IMG/VR virus record: IMGVR_UViG_3300017743_000109
Span: 1 to 25,396 of that record
Direction: 5' to 3' (one strand)
Origin: a virus
DNA length: 25,396 nucleotides
The notes under the pieces were generated by a model, which saw only the letters and a list, made by a program, of their open reading frames with translations, made no database searches and had not been told where the DNA came from. A program made the translations under genes and the position numbers. How positions within the stretch are numbered: position 1 is the stretch's first letter; every line of letters starts with the position of its first letter. Positions 6,246-14,321 of this stretch are shown here, in pieces.

Positions 6246-8860
6246 TGGCAGGGGAAAAGAATTTTATACTAAAGAACGGTCTATCCGTAGGAACAAATGA
6301 TGTTCTAGATAGTTCGGGTGACTTAGTAGCAGGTGCATTTGGTACTGCAGCTATAGAGGTCATCGATGACCACGTTGCAAATACCTTACTAACAGCAGGT
6401 GCTGGTATTGGATTATCATATGATGATTCAGCTGGGACACTTACAATTACAGGTAATGTTGGTGATATCACAGGAGTTAACGCAGGACTTGGTTTAACTG
6501 GTACTGCAACTAGTGGAGATGCAACATTAAACATTGGTGCTGGTACAGGTATTACTGTAAATGCAGACGATATTGCAATCAACTTTAAAGACGAAGACAA
6601 TATGGCATCAGATAGTGCCGTACATGCAGCTACTCAACAATCAATTAAAGCATATGTTGATACTCAAGTTGCAACAGTTCCAGTTGGAGACATAACAAGT
6701 GTTGTTGCTGGAGCAGGTCTAACAGGTGGCGGAACAAGTGGTGATGTAACAGTAAATGCTATTGCTGGAACAGGTATCACAGTTAATGCAGATGACATTG
6801 CAATCGACCTTAAAGACGAAGACGATATGTCTTCGAACAGTGCATCTCACGCTGCATCACAACAATCAATTAAAGCTTATGTTGATGCAAGTATTCTAAC
6901 AAAAGACAATTCAGACGAAATTACAGAAGGTTCAAGTAACCTTTACTTTACAGATGCAAGAGCAAGAGCTGCTCTATCAGCAACTGGTGATATATCATAC
7001 AACAGCACAACTGGTGTATTCAGTTTCACAAACGATGCTGGTGACATCGAATCAGTAGTTGCTGGTTCGGGTTTAACTGGTGGTGCAACAAGTGGAGCTG
7101 CAACATTAAACATTGGTGCTGGAACTGGTATTACAGTTAATGCAAATGATATTGCAGTCAATATGGGTGCATTTGATTCAGATGACTTAAACGAAGGCTC
7201 AACTAATTTATATCACACTACAGAAAGAGTTCAAGATATTGCTGGAGCAATGTTCAGTTCAAATACTGAAACAGGTATTACTTCAACATATCAAGATGCA
7301 GATGGAACTATTGACCTTGCAGTAGACGCAGAATTTATTTCAGATACAGTTGGTAATATGGTCACTTCTAATACAGAAAGTGGTCTTACAGTTACGTATC
7401 AAGATGCAGATAACACTTTAGACTTTGCAGTCGGAACACTTAACCAAGATACAACAGGATTAGCAGGAACTGCTACTGCACTTGCAAGTGCAAGAACTAT
7501 CTCGGGTGTTTCATTTGACGGTACAGCAAACATCACACTAAACACTGGTGGAATCACAGAGAGTGGTAACCTTTACTTTACAAATGAAAGAGTGGATGAC
7601 AGAGTCGGTTCATTGATTGTTGGTGGAACAAACATAACTGCAACATATGATGATGCAGCTGGAACACTTACAATTGACGGAAACGCAGCGGACATCACAG
7701 GTGTTACAGCTGGAGACGGTCTATCGGGTGGTGGTTCAAGTGGTGCAGTTACTTTAAACCTAGATGCTTCAGTAGCAGGTGACGGTCTTGCACATTCAAG
7801 TGGTGTTCTATCAGTCGGAGTAGACGATAGTTCAATCGAAACAAATTCAGATGCATTAAGAGTTAAAGCACTTGGTGTTACTAATGCCATGTTAGCAGGT
7901 TCAATTGCAAACAGTAAACTTGCAAATGACAGTGTAACAATTAACTCACAGTCAGTAGACTTAGGTGCTTCAGTTACTTTAAACACATCTCACATTGGTG
8001 AGAGTGGTAACTTATACTATACAGATGAAAGAGTTGACGATAGAGTTAACGCTTTAATTACTGCTGGTGTAAACGTTGCAACAACATATGATGATGCAGC
8101 TGGAACACTAGAAATTAGAGTACCTTACGAAAACATTCAAGACACAGTTGGAACTCAATTAGCAACTAACGGTTCACACACAAACATCACTGCAACATAT
8201 GATGATGCTGGTGACGGTGCAGTCGACCTTGCAATTACAGATGCAACTATCAGAGGAAAAGTTTCAGTAACAGACGCAGGTGGAGATGGTTCACTTGCAT
8301 ATAACAATTCAACTGGTGTTATTACATATACAGGGCCAAGTGCAGCTGAGACAAGAGCACATTTCTCTAATGGTACTGGTGTTGCTATCAGTTCGGGTCA
8401 AGTTAGTATCGGTCAGGCAGTTGCAACAACTAGTGATGTTCAATTTGCAGACGTATCTGCAAGTGGTAACCTTGTAGTTACAGGTAACTTAACAGTAAAT
8501 GGTTCAACAGTAACAAATAGTTCAACTAACACAACTATCGAAGATTCGTTGATTGAATTAGGAACAGGGACAACTGGTTCTCCATCGGGAGACGCAGGTA
8601 TTGTCATTGAGAGAGGTGATGAAAGTAACGTGTTTATGGGTTGGGACGATAGTGCATCAAGTTTTGCATTCGGAACAACTACTGCAACAGGTGCTTCAAC
8701 TGGTGCATTATCAGTAACACCAGCAGCGGTATCCACAGGTGCATTAACAATAACGAATGCATCTAACAGTGGTGGAACTGCAAGAAATGTTTACCAATCA
8801 ACTTCTGCACCTGGCGGTTCAGATGGAGCGGTTGGTGATATGTGGATTCTTTACTCCTAA
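6245..8860 (+). CDS. Large tail fibre-like protein (871 aa)
   Basis: This is the largest protein of the window and is built of beta-type repeats. Repeated elements are GxGLTGxxTSGxxTLNIGAG followed by TGITVNADDIAI (at least three copies in the first 320 residues), DEDNMASDSAVHAATQQSIK (near 115 and again near 190), 'NLYFTDxR / NLYHTTER / NLYYTDERVDDRV', and TYDDAAGTLxI / TYQDADxTLDxAV. The C-terminal part has the GNLVVTGNLTVNGSTVTNSS module (about residue 740), a GWDDSASSFAFGTT segment and a final STSAPGGSDGAVGDMWILYS, an ending common in marine phage fibres. This composition is typical of long trimeric tail fibres that carry receptor binding. It is coupled to the 72-residue gene upstream. 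Which segment contacts the host cannot be read from the sequence. Confidence 0.85.
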   Translation: MAGEKNFILKNGLSVGTNDVLDSSGDLVAGAFGTAAIEVIDDHVANTLLTAGAGIGLSYDDSAGTLTITGNVGDITGVNAGLGLTGTATSGDATLNIGAGTGITVNADDIAINFKDEDNMASDSAVHAATQQSIKAYVDTQVATVPVGDITSVVAGAGLTGGGTSGDVTVNAIAGTGITVNADDIAIDLKDEDDMSSNSASHAASQQSIKAYVDASILTKDNSDEITEGSSNLYFTDARARAALSATGDISYNSTTGVFSFTNDAGDIESVVAGSGLTGGATSGAATLNIGAGTGITVNANDIAVNMGAFDSDDLNEGSTNLYHTTERVQDIAGAMFSSNTETGITSTYQDADGTIDLAVDAEFISDTVGNMVTSNTESGLTVTYQDADNTLDFAVGTLNQDTTGLAGTATALASARTISGVSFDGTANITLNTGGITESGNLYFTNERVDDRVGSLIVGGTNITATYDDAAGTLTIDGNAADITGVTAGDGLSGGGSSGAVTLNLDASVAGDGLAHSSGVLSVGVDDSSIETNSDALRVKALGVTNAMLAGSIANSKLANDSVTINSQSVDLGASVTLNTSHIGESGNLYYTDERVDDRVNALITAGVNVATTYDDAAGTLEIRVPYENIQDTVGTQLATNGSHTNITATYDDAGDGAVDLAITDATIRGKVSVTDAGGDGSLAYNNSTGVITYTGPSAAETRAHFSNGTGVAISSGQVSIGQAVATTSDVQFADVSASGNLVVTGNLTVNGSTVTNSSTNTTIEDSLIELGTGTTGSPSGDAGIVIERGDESNVFMGWDDSASSFAFGTTTATGASTGALSVTPAAVSTGALTITNASNSGGTARNVYQSTSAPGGSDGAVGDMWILYS

Positions 8861-8879
8861 TCTAGGAGTTTAGGATTCT

Positions 8880-8887
8880 AATAAATA
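8880..8887 (+). promoter_or_regulatory. Late promoter-like box before octad-repeat gene 2
   Basis: AATAAATA, one change from TATAAATA, in the 51-base gap after the large fibre gene; predicted +1 near 8893, giving a ~20-base leader to the ATG at 8912. Confidence 0.45.
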
Positions 8888-8911
8888 ACAGTATTATTAA
8901 TGGATAACTAA

Positions 8912-10405
8912 ATGGCAACAGGTTCACAAAAGGTCAAAACACCAGCAGGTTGGAATTCAACTCAAGGTGCATGGGTAAAAACAGCTAGTTCCACATGGAA
9001 AGCAGTTGACCAAATCTACATTAAAACCCCTACAGGATGGAATAACGCATCGGGGCAGACTGCGACTCAAGTTCCTTATCCATACATTGCAAATGGACAA
9101 GAACCCAATATAAGAAACAAACAGAATCCGTATCCTTATATTGCAAATGCACAAGAGCCTAACATAAGGAACCAACAGAATCCGTATCCTTATATTGCAA
9201 ATGCACAAGAACCTAATATAAGAGACCAACAACAGCCGTATCCTTATATAGCACAAGCAAGACAACCTAGTACATACCAACATAGAAGTCCATTTACATA
9301 TGCTAGACAAGGTCAAACACCAACGACTTATCAACATAGGTCACCGTTTACATATCAAAACCCTGTAAATGCACAAGAACCAAACATAAGGAATGCACAG
9401 ACACCGTTCACTTACAGAAATCCAGTGAATGGACAAGAACCTAATATTAGAGATGCAAGACAGCCTGCAACTTATCAACATAGAAGTCCTTTAACGTATA
9501 GTCATAGGTCTCCATTTACGTATCAACATAGGTCACCGTTTACATATAGGAATCCAGTGAATGGACAAGCACCTTTTATTAGAGATGCAAGACAACCTTC
9601 TACGTATCAACATAGGTCACCGTTAACATATTCACATAGGTCGCCTTTGGAATATTCTCATAGGTCTCCATTTACATATAGAAGTCCTGTATCTGCACAA
9701 GAGCCTAACATAAGAGAAGCAAGACAACCTAGTACATACCAACATAGAAGTCCTTTGACATATAATCATAGGTCTCCATTTACGTATCAACATAGGTCAC
9801 CGTTCACATATAGGAACCCTGTGTCTGCTCAAGAACCAAATATTCGTTCTGCACAACAACCGTATCCTTATATTGCAAATGCACAAGAACCTAATATTAG
9901 GTCACAACAAGAACCAAATATTAGGTCACAACAAGAACCTAATATTAGAAATAATCAGGCAGCGTTTACTTATAACCATAGGTCTCCGTTTACATATAGG
10001 AATCCTGTATCTGCACAAGAACCTAATATTCGTTCTGCACAACAACCTAACATTAGAGATGCAAGGAGTCCATTCACGTATGATGCAAGGTATCCAGCGA
10101 ATGCACAGCAACCTTTTACATTCCAAGCACCATTTACGTACAGGAACCCTACTAATGCAAGGCAACCTAACGATGCAAGGAACCCATTCACATATAGACA
10201 ACCTTATATAGCGAATGCAAGACAACCAAATAGTGCAAGAAACCCATTTACATATAGAGTGCCTTACATTGCAAACGCAAGAACTGGTGCAAACTCTAGG
10301 GCCCCAAGTATTGCACAACAACCCATAACGTACCAACACAGAAGTCCGTTTACATACTACTTCACTTTTGGTGGTGGTAATCCACCTAATGTCATGGAGC
10401 CGTAA
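8912..10405 (+). CDS. Octad-repeat virion protein 2
   Basis: A 497-residue protein. The N-terminal ~50 residues form a cap of W/K motifs (TPAGWNSTQGAWVKTASSTW, IYIKTPTGWN) like those that attach or terminate phage fibres. From about residue 54 to 480 the chain is proline-anchored octads (PFTYxHRS, PNIRxxQE) with PYPYIANAQE ten-residue and PVNAQE six-residue variants. I count nine exact HRSPFTY. There is no Cys. It ends in a short Gly-rich tail (FGGGNPPNVMEP). Its last repeats (ARYPANAQQPFTFQAPFTYR onward) are almost the same as the first repeats of the next gene. A weak Shine-Dalgarno precedes the ATG; a small ATG-GAT-AAC-TAA reading frame at 8899-8910 is probably not relevant. Probable virion filament. 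Confidence 0.8.
   Translation: MATGSQKVKTPAGWNSTQGAWVKTASSTWKAVDQIYIKTPTGWNNASGQTATQVPYPYIANGQEPNIRNKQNPYPYIANAQEPNIRNQQNPYPYIANAQEPNIRDQQQPYPYIAQARQPSTYQHRSPFTYARQGQTPTTYQHRSPFTYQNPVNAQEPNIRNAQTPFTYRNPVNGQEPNIRDARQPATYQHRSPLTYSHRSPFTYQHRSPFTYRNPVNGQAPFIRDARQPSTYQHRSPLTYSHRSPLEYSHRSPFTYRSPVSAQEPNIREARQPSTYQHRSPLTYNHRSPFTYQHRSPFTYRNPVSAQEPNIRSAQQPYPYIANAQEPNIRSQQEPNIRSQQEPNIRNNQAAFTYNHRSPFTYRNPVSAQEPNIRSAQQPNIRDARSPFTYDARYPANAQQPFTFQAPFTYRNPTNARQPNDARNPFTYRQPYIANARQPNSARNPFTYRVPYIANARTGANSRAPSIAQQPITYQHRSPFTYYFTFGGGNPPNVMEP
9240..10360 (+). repeat. Imperfect 24-base coding repeats (array 2)
   Basis: The same 24-base octad units as array 1. Bases 9097-9145, just before the main block, are identical to 11727-11775 in array 3 (49 bases), which points to recent exchange or duplication between arrays. 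Confidence 0.8.
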
Positions 10406-10443
10406 GCAAATGAGAAATATTAATATAACAGGAACAATCTAAA

Positions 10444-12066
10444 ATGCCAATAGGTCAAAGACAACAACCGACTATCAAAAACGGACAAGTGTCCGTTGAT
10501 GTACAGACGCCTTCGATTGTTCAACAACCATTTACGTATAGTGCAAGGTATCCAGCGAATGCACAGCAACCGTTCACATTCCAAGCACCATTTACGTATA
10601 ATGCTAGTTATCCAGCGAATGGTCAACAACCGTTCACATTCCAAGCACCATTTACATATAGGAACCCTACTAACGCAAGACAACCTAATAATGCAAGGAA
10701 TCCGTTTACATACAGAGTACCTTACATTGCTAATGCAAGACAACCGTTTACTTATAACCATAGGTCTCCGTTTACATATAATCATAGGTCACCATTTACA
10801 TATAGAAGTCCTGTATCTGCACAACAACCTAACATAAGAGAAGCAAGACAACCGAGTTCATATCAACATAGGTCACCTTTAACGTATTCACATAGGTCAC
10901 CGTTAACGTATTCTCATAGGTCACCATTTACATATGCAAGACAGGGTCAAACACCGTTTACTTATAACCACAGGTCTCCATTTACATATAGAAGTCCTGT
11001 AAATGGACAAGAACCTAATATACGTTCGGCACAAGAACCTAATATTAGAAGTCAACAAGAACCTAATATTAGAAATGCACAAGCAGCGTTTACTTATAAC
11101 CATAGGTCTCCGTTTACATACAGAAATCCTGTAAATGGACAAGAGCCTAATATTAGAAACCAACAAGAACCGAACATTAGGTCACAACAAGAACCAAACA
11201 TAAGAAACAATCAGACACCGTTTACGTATAGTCATAGGTCACCGTTTACTTATCAGAATCCTAGTAATGGACAAGAACCTAATATTAGAAACATACAACA
11301 ACCGAACATTAGGTCACAACAAGAACCTAATATTAGAAACAATCAGGCAGCGTTTACCTATAGTCATAGGTCACCGTTTACTTATCAGAATCCTAGTAAT
11401 GCACAAGAGCCTAATATTAGAAACCAACAAGAACCGAACATTAGGTCACAACAAGAACCTAATATTAGAAATGCACAAACACCGTTTACGTATAGTCATA
11501 GGTCACCATTTACATATAGAAGTCCTGTATCTGCACAGGAACCTAATATTAGAGATGCACAACAACCTAATATTAGAAGTCAACAAGAACCTAATATTAG
11601 AAACAATCAGACACCGTTTACGTATAGTCATAGGTCACCGTTTACTTATCAGAATCCTAGTAATGCACGTCAACCTTCTACGTATCAACATAGGTCACCG
11701 TTCACTTATAGGAATCCTGTAAATGCACAAGAACCCAATATAAGAAACAAACAGAATCCGTATCCTTATATTGCAGCTGCTCAAGAACCAAACATAAGGA
11801 ATGCACAGACACCGTTTACGTATCAAAGAACTGGTCAAACAACTGTAACATATTCTCACAGGTCACCGTTTACGTATGCTAGACAAGGTCAGACACCAAC
11901 GACTTATAACCATAGAAGTCCGTTTACATATCAAAGAACAGGTCAGACACCAACGACTTATCAGCATAGAAGTCCATTTACCTATTCAAGACAAGGGAGA
12001 ACACCCGAAGCAAGATGGGATGGAGTGGTATCACAACAATGGCCTGCAACACCAATCACATCATAG
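10444..12066 (+). CDS. Octad-repeat virion protein 3
   Basis: A 540-residue protein, almost entirely repeat: only ~20 residues at the start (MPIGQRQQPTIKNGQVSVDV) and ~25 at the end (GRTPEARWDGVVSQQWPATP) are unique. I count 13 exact HRSPFTY and 18 PNIR units. In the middle third a higher-order pattern recurs: one HRSPFTY step, a six-residue NPxNGQE step, then three PNIRxxQx octads, then PFTY again. There is no Cys and no Lys-rich region; charge comes from Arg, His and Glu. Shine-Dalgarno AGGAAC lies before the ATG. It is followed by a strong terminator that closes the fibre module. Likely an elongated virion fibre or coat filament; no characterised family is recognised. Confidence 0.8.
   Translation: MPIGQRQQPTIKNGQVSVDVQTPSIVQQPFTYSARYPANAQQPFTFQAPFTYNASYPANGQQPFTFQAPFTYRNPTNARQPNNARNPFTYRVPYIANARQPFTYNHRSPFTYNHRSPFTYRSPVSAQQPNIREARQPSSYQHRSPLTYSHRSPLTYSHRSPFTYARQGQTPFTYNHRSPFTYRSPVNGQEPNIRSAQEPNIRSQQEPNIRNAQAAFTYNHRSPFTYRNPVNGQEPNIRNQQEPNIRSQQEPNIRNNQTPFTYSHRSPFTYQNPSNGQEPNIRNIQQPNIRSQQEPNIRNNQAAFTYSHRSPFTYQNPSNAQEPNIRNQQEPNIRSQQEPNIRNAQTPFTYSHRSPFTYRSPVSAQEPNIRDAQQPNIRSQQEPNIRNNQTPFTYSHRSPFTYQNPSNARQPSTYQHRSPFTYRNPVNAQEPNIRNKQNPYPYIAAAQEPNIRNAQTPFTYQRTGQTTVTYSHRSPFTYARQGQTPTTYNHRSPFTYQRTGQTPTTYQHRSPFTYSRQGRTPEARWDGVVSQQWPATPITS
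10520..11990 (+). repeat. Imperfect 24-base coding repeats (array 3)
   Basis: The densest array. It includes a larger unit of roughly 130-150 bases (PFTY, NPxN, then three PNIR octads) repeated four to five times between about 10960 and 11660. It is a likely site of copy-number change by homologous recombination. Confidence 0.8.
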
Positions 12067-12090
12067 GAACCTACCCGACAGTGAACAAAG

Positions 12091-12115
12091 ACCCCTCGAA
12101 AGAGGGGTTTTTTTT
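12091..12115 (+). terminator. Rho-independent terminator with GAAA tetraloop
   Basis: Stem ACCCCTC (12091-12097) / GAGGGGT (12102-12108) with a GAAA loop, followed by a run of T to 12115. It stands 25 bases after the stop of the third octad-repeat gene and separates the fibre module from the accessory block. Confidence 0.93.
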
Positions 12116-12120
12116 ATCTT

Positions 12121-12128
12121 ACTAAATA
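12121..12128 (+). promoter_or_regulatory. Weak late promoter-like box after the terminator
   Basis: ACTAAATA, two changes from TATAAATA, right after the T run of the 12091-12115 terminator and 25 bases before the glycosyltransferase ATG. Similar terminator-then-box placement is seen at 5044-5081. Confidence 0.4.
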
Positions 12129-12152
12129 TAGGACAGATATTATGGAGATACC

Positions 12153-13730
12153 ATGCAGAAAATTGAAACCCTAGAACAAGCAAAAGAATTAATAAAACCT
12201 TATGACCCTAAGATAACCTCACAAGAAAGACAGGCCATTGGTAATTTTCATCTTGGTGCATTTAATATAGAACCAGGCTATTCAAAAACTTCAGAAACCT
12301 ATAAAATACTTGAGTGGATGTTTAAAGAAATTCTACCACCAGTAAAGATTGCAAAGTGGAAAGACTTTGAATATCTAAGAAAAGAAAACAGATTTGGTGG
12401 GTTCAATGGATTAAGAAATGAGTCAGTAACTTATCACAAGTTTTTACCAGTTGGTTATGCAGAGAAACCTAGAAAGGTAATTCCAGGCGTAGCAGGTATG
12501 GACATGAAAGATTCTAATGGATATGTAGATATAGATACATTAATCGATTGGGACACAGTTGAAAACAGAGACCAACATGCAGAGGGTTCATTGTTGTCTA
12601 TGTATTATCACGGTGCAAAAGCACACTGGCTAATTCAAAGTATCCAAGAGGAAGGTTTAAGAGCTCCTATTCAAGGATATGTTGTAGATAATGGTGTCAC
12701 TGGTATGAATACTGAATCTACTTACACATTTAGAATACACCCAGGCTCTATTCGTTCGGGTGTCTTTGAAGAGATGCAAGACAACGATATGGAAATTATG
12801 GTAATAGATAATTTTGATGTTGTGAAAGTTGAACCGACAAGCCTTGACAGCGTATTAGAGATGTGGTATACTAAGTTAAAGAGATTAGACAAGCAATACC
12901 ATTGTTCATTCACATATGTGGATGGTTGTATTGAATATAATACTGCATTAATGGACTTAGATTTCAGAGATGAAGTACATGCATTTAACAAACAGGTCTA
13001 TGAACTTGCAAAAGGTAAACCCCTAACAATCTATATTGGACATGATAGTAGACATGGAGATTTGTCTAAGTGTTCTAAGTTTGCAATCCTAGAAAGTATT
13101 AAAAACGGATTTGGTAGAGGTTGGATGCATGACCAAGTTAAATGGGAACCCGAAGTTAAAATACTTGACATTTCTAAGATTCCCGAGTATACTAGAGAGT
13201 ATGCAAATCAAAGTACTGAATTTACATACAGTAGATTCCTAATACCTTACTTAGAGAACTACGAAGGATTTAGTATCTTTATTGATGATGACTTCATCTT
13301 TAATAAAAGTATACTACCAATGTTTTACTACTTAAACCCTAATGATGCTGTTGCATGTATACAATATCCACAATACAAACATGATGAAACAAAGTTTGAT
13401 GGTGAAGTTAATATAGATTACCCTAAGAAGCTTTGGTCTAGTATGATGGTATTCAATAATGGACATGAAGACTGTAAGAAGCTAACACCCGAAGTTGTTA
13501 ACACTTGGACAGGAAAACAGCTACATCAATTTGAGTGGACAGATAAAATCTCTAAAATACCCGAACATTATATCTTTGTAGAAGGATATGATAACCATGA
13601 AGAAAAGTACAACTACAGTGGTATACATTATACACGTGGTGGCCCATGGGTAAAAGGGATGGATTATTCAACCATAAATAATCTTGAAGACTTTTTAAAA
13701 GTGAAAAGAAGATTGCCAATTGGCGATTAG
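12153..13730 (+). CDS. ParB-like / GT8-like glycosyltransferase fusion protein
   Basis: A 525-residue protein with two recognisable parts. Residues about 155-218 (HWLIQSIQEEGLRAPIQGYV ... FRIHPGSIRSGVFEEM ... MEIMVID) have the 'hxxSIxxxGhxxPI ... y.i..GxxR ... hxVxVxd' layout of the ParB/sulfiredoxin-like fold. Residues about 291-505 resemble small GT8-type (GT-A fold) glycosyltransferases: IYIGHDSR at the start, STEFTYSRFLIPYL at 354-367, the metal/nucleotide-sugar motif IDDDF with Asp378-380, LWSSMMVFNNGHED at 427-440, and IHYTRGGPW at 491-499 near the end. The expected activity is sugar transfer from a nucleotide sugar to a protein, glycan or DNA; the acceptor is unknown. The first 150 residues are unassigned. 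Shine-Dalgarno TGGAGA precedes the ATG. Neighbours are fibre genes upstream and two dioxygenases downstream, which makes virion-protein glycosylation a reasonable guess. Confidence 0.7.
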   Translation: MQKIETLEQAKELIKPYDPKITSQERQAIGNFHLGAFNIEPGYSKTSETYKILEWMFKEILPPVKIAKWKDFEYLRKENRFGGFNGLRNESVTYHKFLPVGYAEKPRKVIPGVAGMDMKDSNGYVDIDTLIDWDTVENRDQHAEGSLLSMYYHGAKAHWLIQSIQEEGLRAPIQGYVVDNGVTGMNTESTYTFRIHPGSIRSGVFEEMQDNDMEIMVIDNFDVVKVEPTSLDSVLEMWYTKLKRLDKQYHCSFTYVDGCIEYNTALMDLDFRDEVHAFNKQVYELAKGKPLTIYIGHDSRHGDLSKCSKFAILESIKNGFGRGWMHDQVKWEPEVKILDISKIPEYTREYANQSTEFTYSRFLIPYLENYEGFSIFIDDDFIFNKSILPMFYYLNPNDAVACIQYPQYKHDETKFDGEVNIDYPKKLWSSMMVFNNGHEDCKKLTPEVVNTWTGKQLHQFEWTDKISKIPEHYIFVEGYDNHEEKYNYSGIHYTRGGPWVKGMDYSTINNLEDFLKVKRRLPIGD

Positions 13731-13741
13731 TATGTTATAAT
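13713..13741 (+). promoter_or_regulatory. Sigma70-type promoter
   Basis: TTGCCA (13713-13718), 17-base spacer, TATAAT (13736-13741): five of six and six of six matches to the housekeeping consensus at optimal spacing. The predicted start is near 13748, just before the GAGGAA ribosome site and the ATG at 13761. It suggests host-polymerase (early) transcription of the accessory genes from 13761 onward. Confidence 0.65.
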
Positions 13742-13760
13742 ATTACCGAGGAACTAAATT

Positions 13761-14318
13761 ATGAACGCATTTATATATGACAGTGAAGGAACTTTATTCA
13801 TCCGTAAACCTAACGGACTTGAATACAATTACGATTCTGTAGACAAACCAGCTTTTGATTTTGAGTTTGATGTTATCATCTATGATGATATAGAAGTTAA
13901 AATATTAAACTGGGAAGAAGGTCTAGCTTTTGACCGACAACAAAAAACTGCACTCTCAAAAGAAGAGTGTGAAATGATTGAACAATACATTGAGAATAGT
14001 GAACCACCTATAGGTCACAGTCTCAATATGCAATTTATCAATACTCTTTATAGTACAACTAAAGATTACATCGACCAAGAATGTAAACAGTATAACTTTG
14101 ATAATCTATCTGAAGTTACTTATGCTGGTAGAGAAGGTTCGAATCATCCACATAGAAATAACGCTAGAAGAGCAATGGAATTTGCAGATGCAGTTAACTC
14201 TGTTTTAGACCAACTAGTTCAAGAAATCCAATCTACTAGAGAAGACTTCTTAAAAGACTATGACGCTTATCAGAGTGAATTACCTAGTCCATATACGCCA
14301 GAAGATACTAGGCCGTAG
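13761..14318 (+). CDS. Uncharacterised protein, possibly fibre-assembly/chaperone-like
   Basis: A 185-residue acidic protein. The N-terminal half is beta-like (MNAFIYDSEGTLFIRKPNGL, DVIIYDDIEVKILNWEEG). The C-terminal half is helical, ending with ARRAMEFADAVNSVLDQLVQ, EIQSTREDFLKDYDAY and QSELPSPYTPED. The layout 'short beta head, then helical region with a conserved Arg/Ala helix and a final Y-x-x-x-L-P' recalls tail-fibre assembly proteins (DUF4376-like), but similarity is weak and judged by eye. Shine-Dalgarno GAGGAA lies 7 bases before the ATG, and a sigma70-type promoter is directly upstream. The next gene starts 3 bases after its stop. Position after the fibre genes fits a fibre chaperone; it could also serve the modification enzymes beside it. 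Confidence 0.6.
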   Translation: MNAFIYDSEGTLFIRKPNGLEYNYDSVDKPAFDFEFDVIIYDDIEVKILNWEEGLAFDRQQKTALSKEECEMIEQYIENSEPPIGHSLNMQFINTLYSTTKDYIDQECKQYNFDNLSEVTYAGREGSNHPHRNNARRAMEFADAVNSVLDQLVQEIQSTREDFLKDYDAYQSELPSPYTPEDTRP

Positions 14319-14321
14319 TCA

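Noticed and set aside
8957-11166. Long antisense frames across the octad arrays (Cys/Arg/Ile-rich repeat proteins)
   Set aside because: They mirror the 24-base repeats, which keep all frames open; composition is unlike any other gene here and no ribosome sites or promoters are on that strand.
9240-11990. CRISPR-like spacing of short direct repeats
   Set aside because: The units are contiguous, degenerate, in frame and coding; there are no unique spacers and no cas genes.
203-12066. Diversity-generating retroelement target
   Set aside because: No reverse transcriptase and no template/variable pair with adenine-specific changes is visible; variation among repeats is mostly synonymous.
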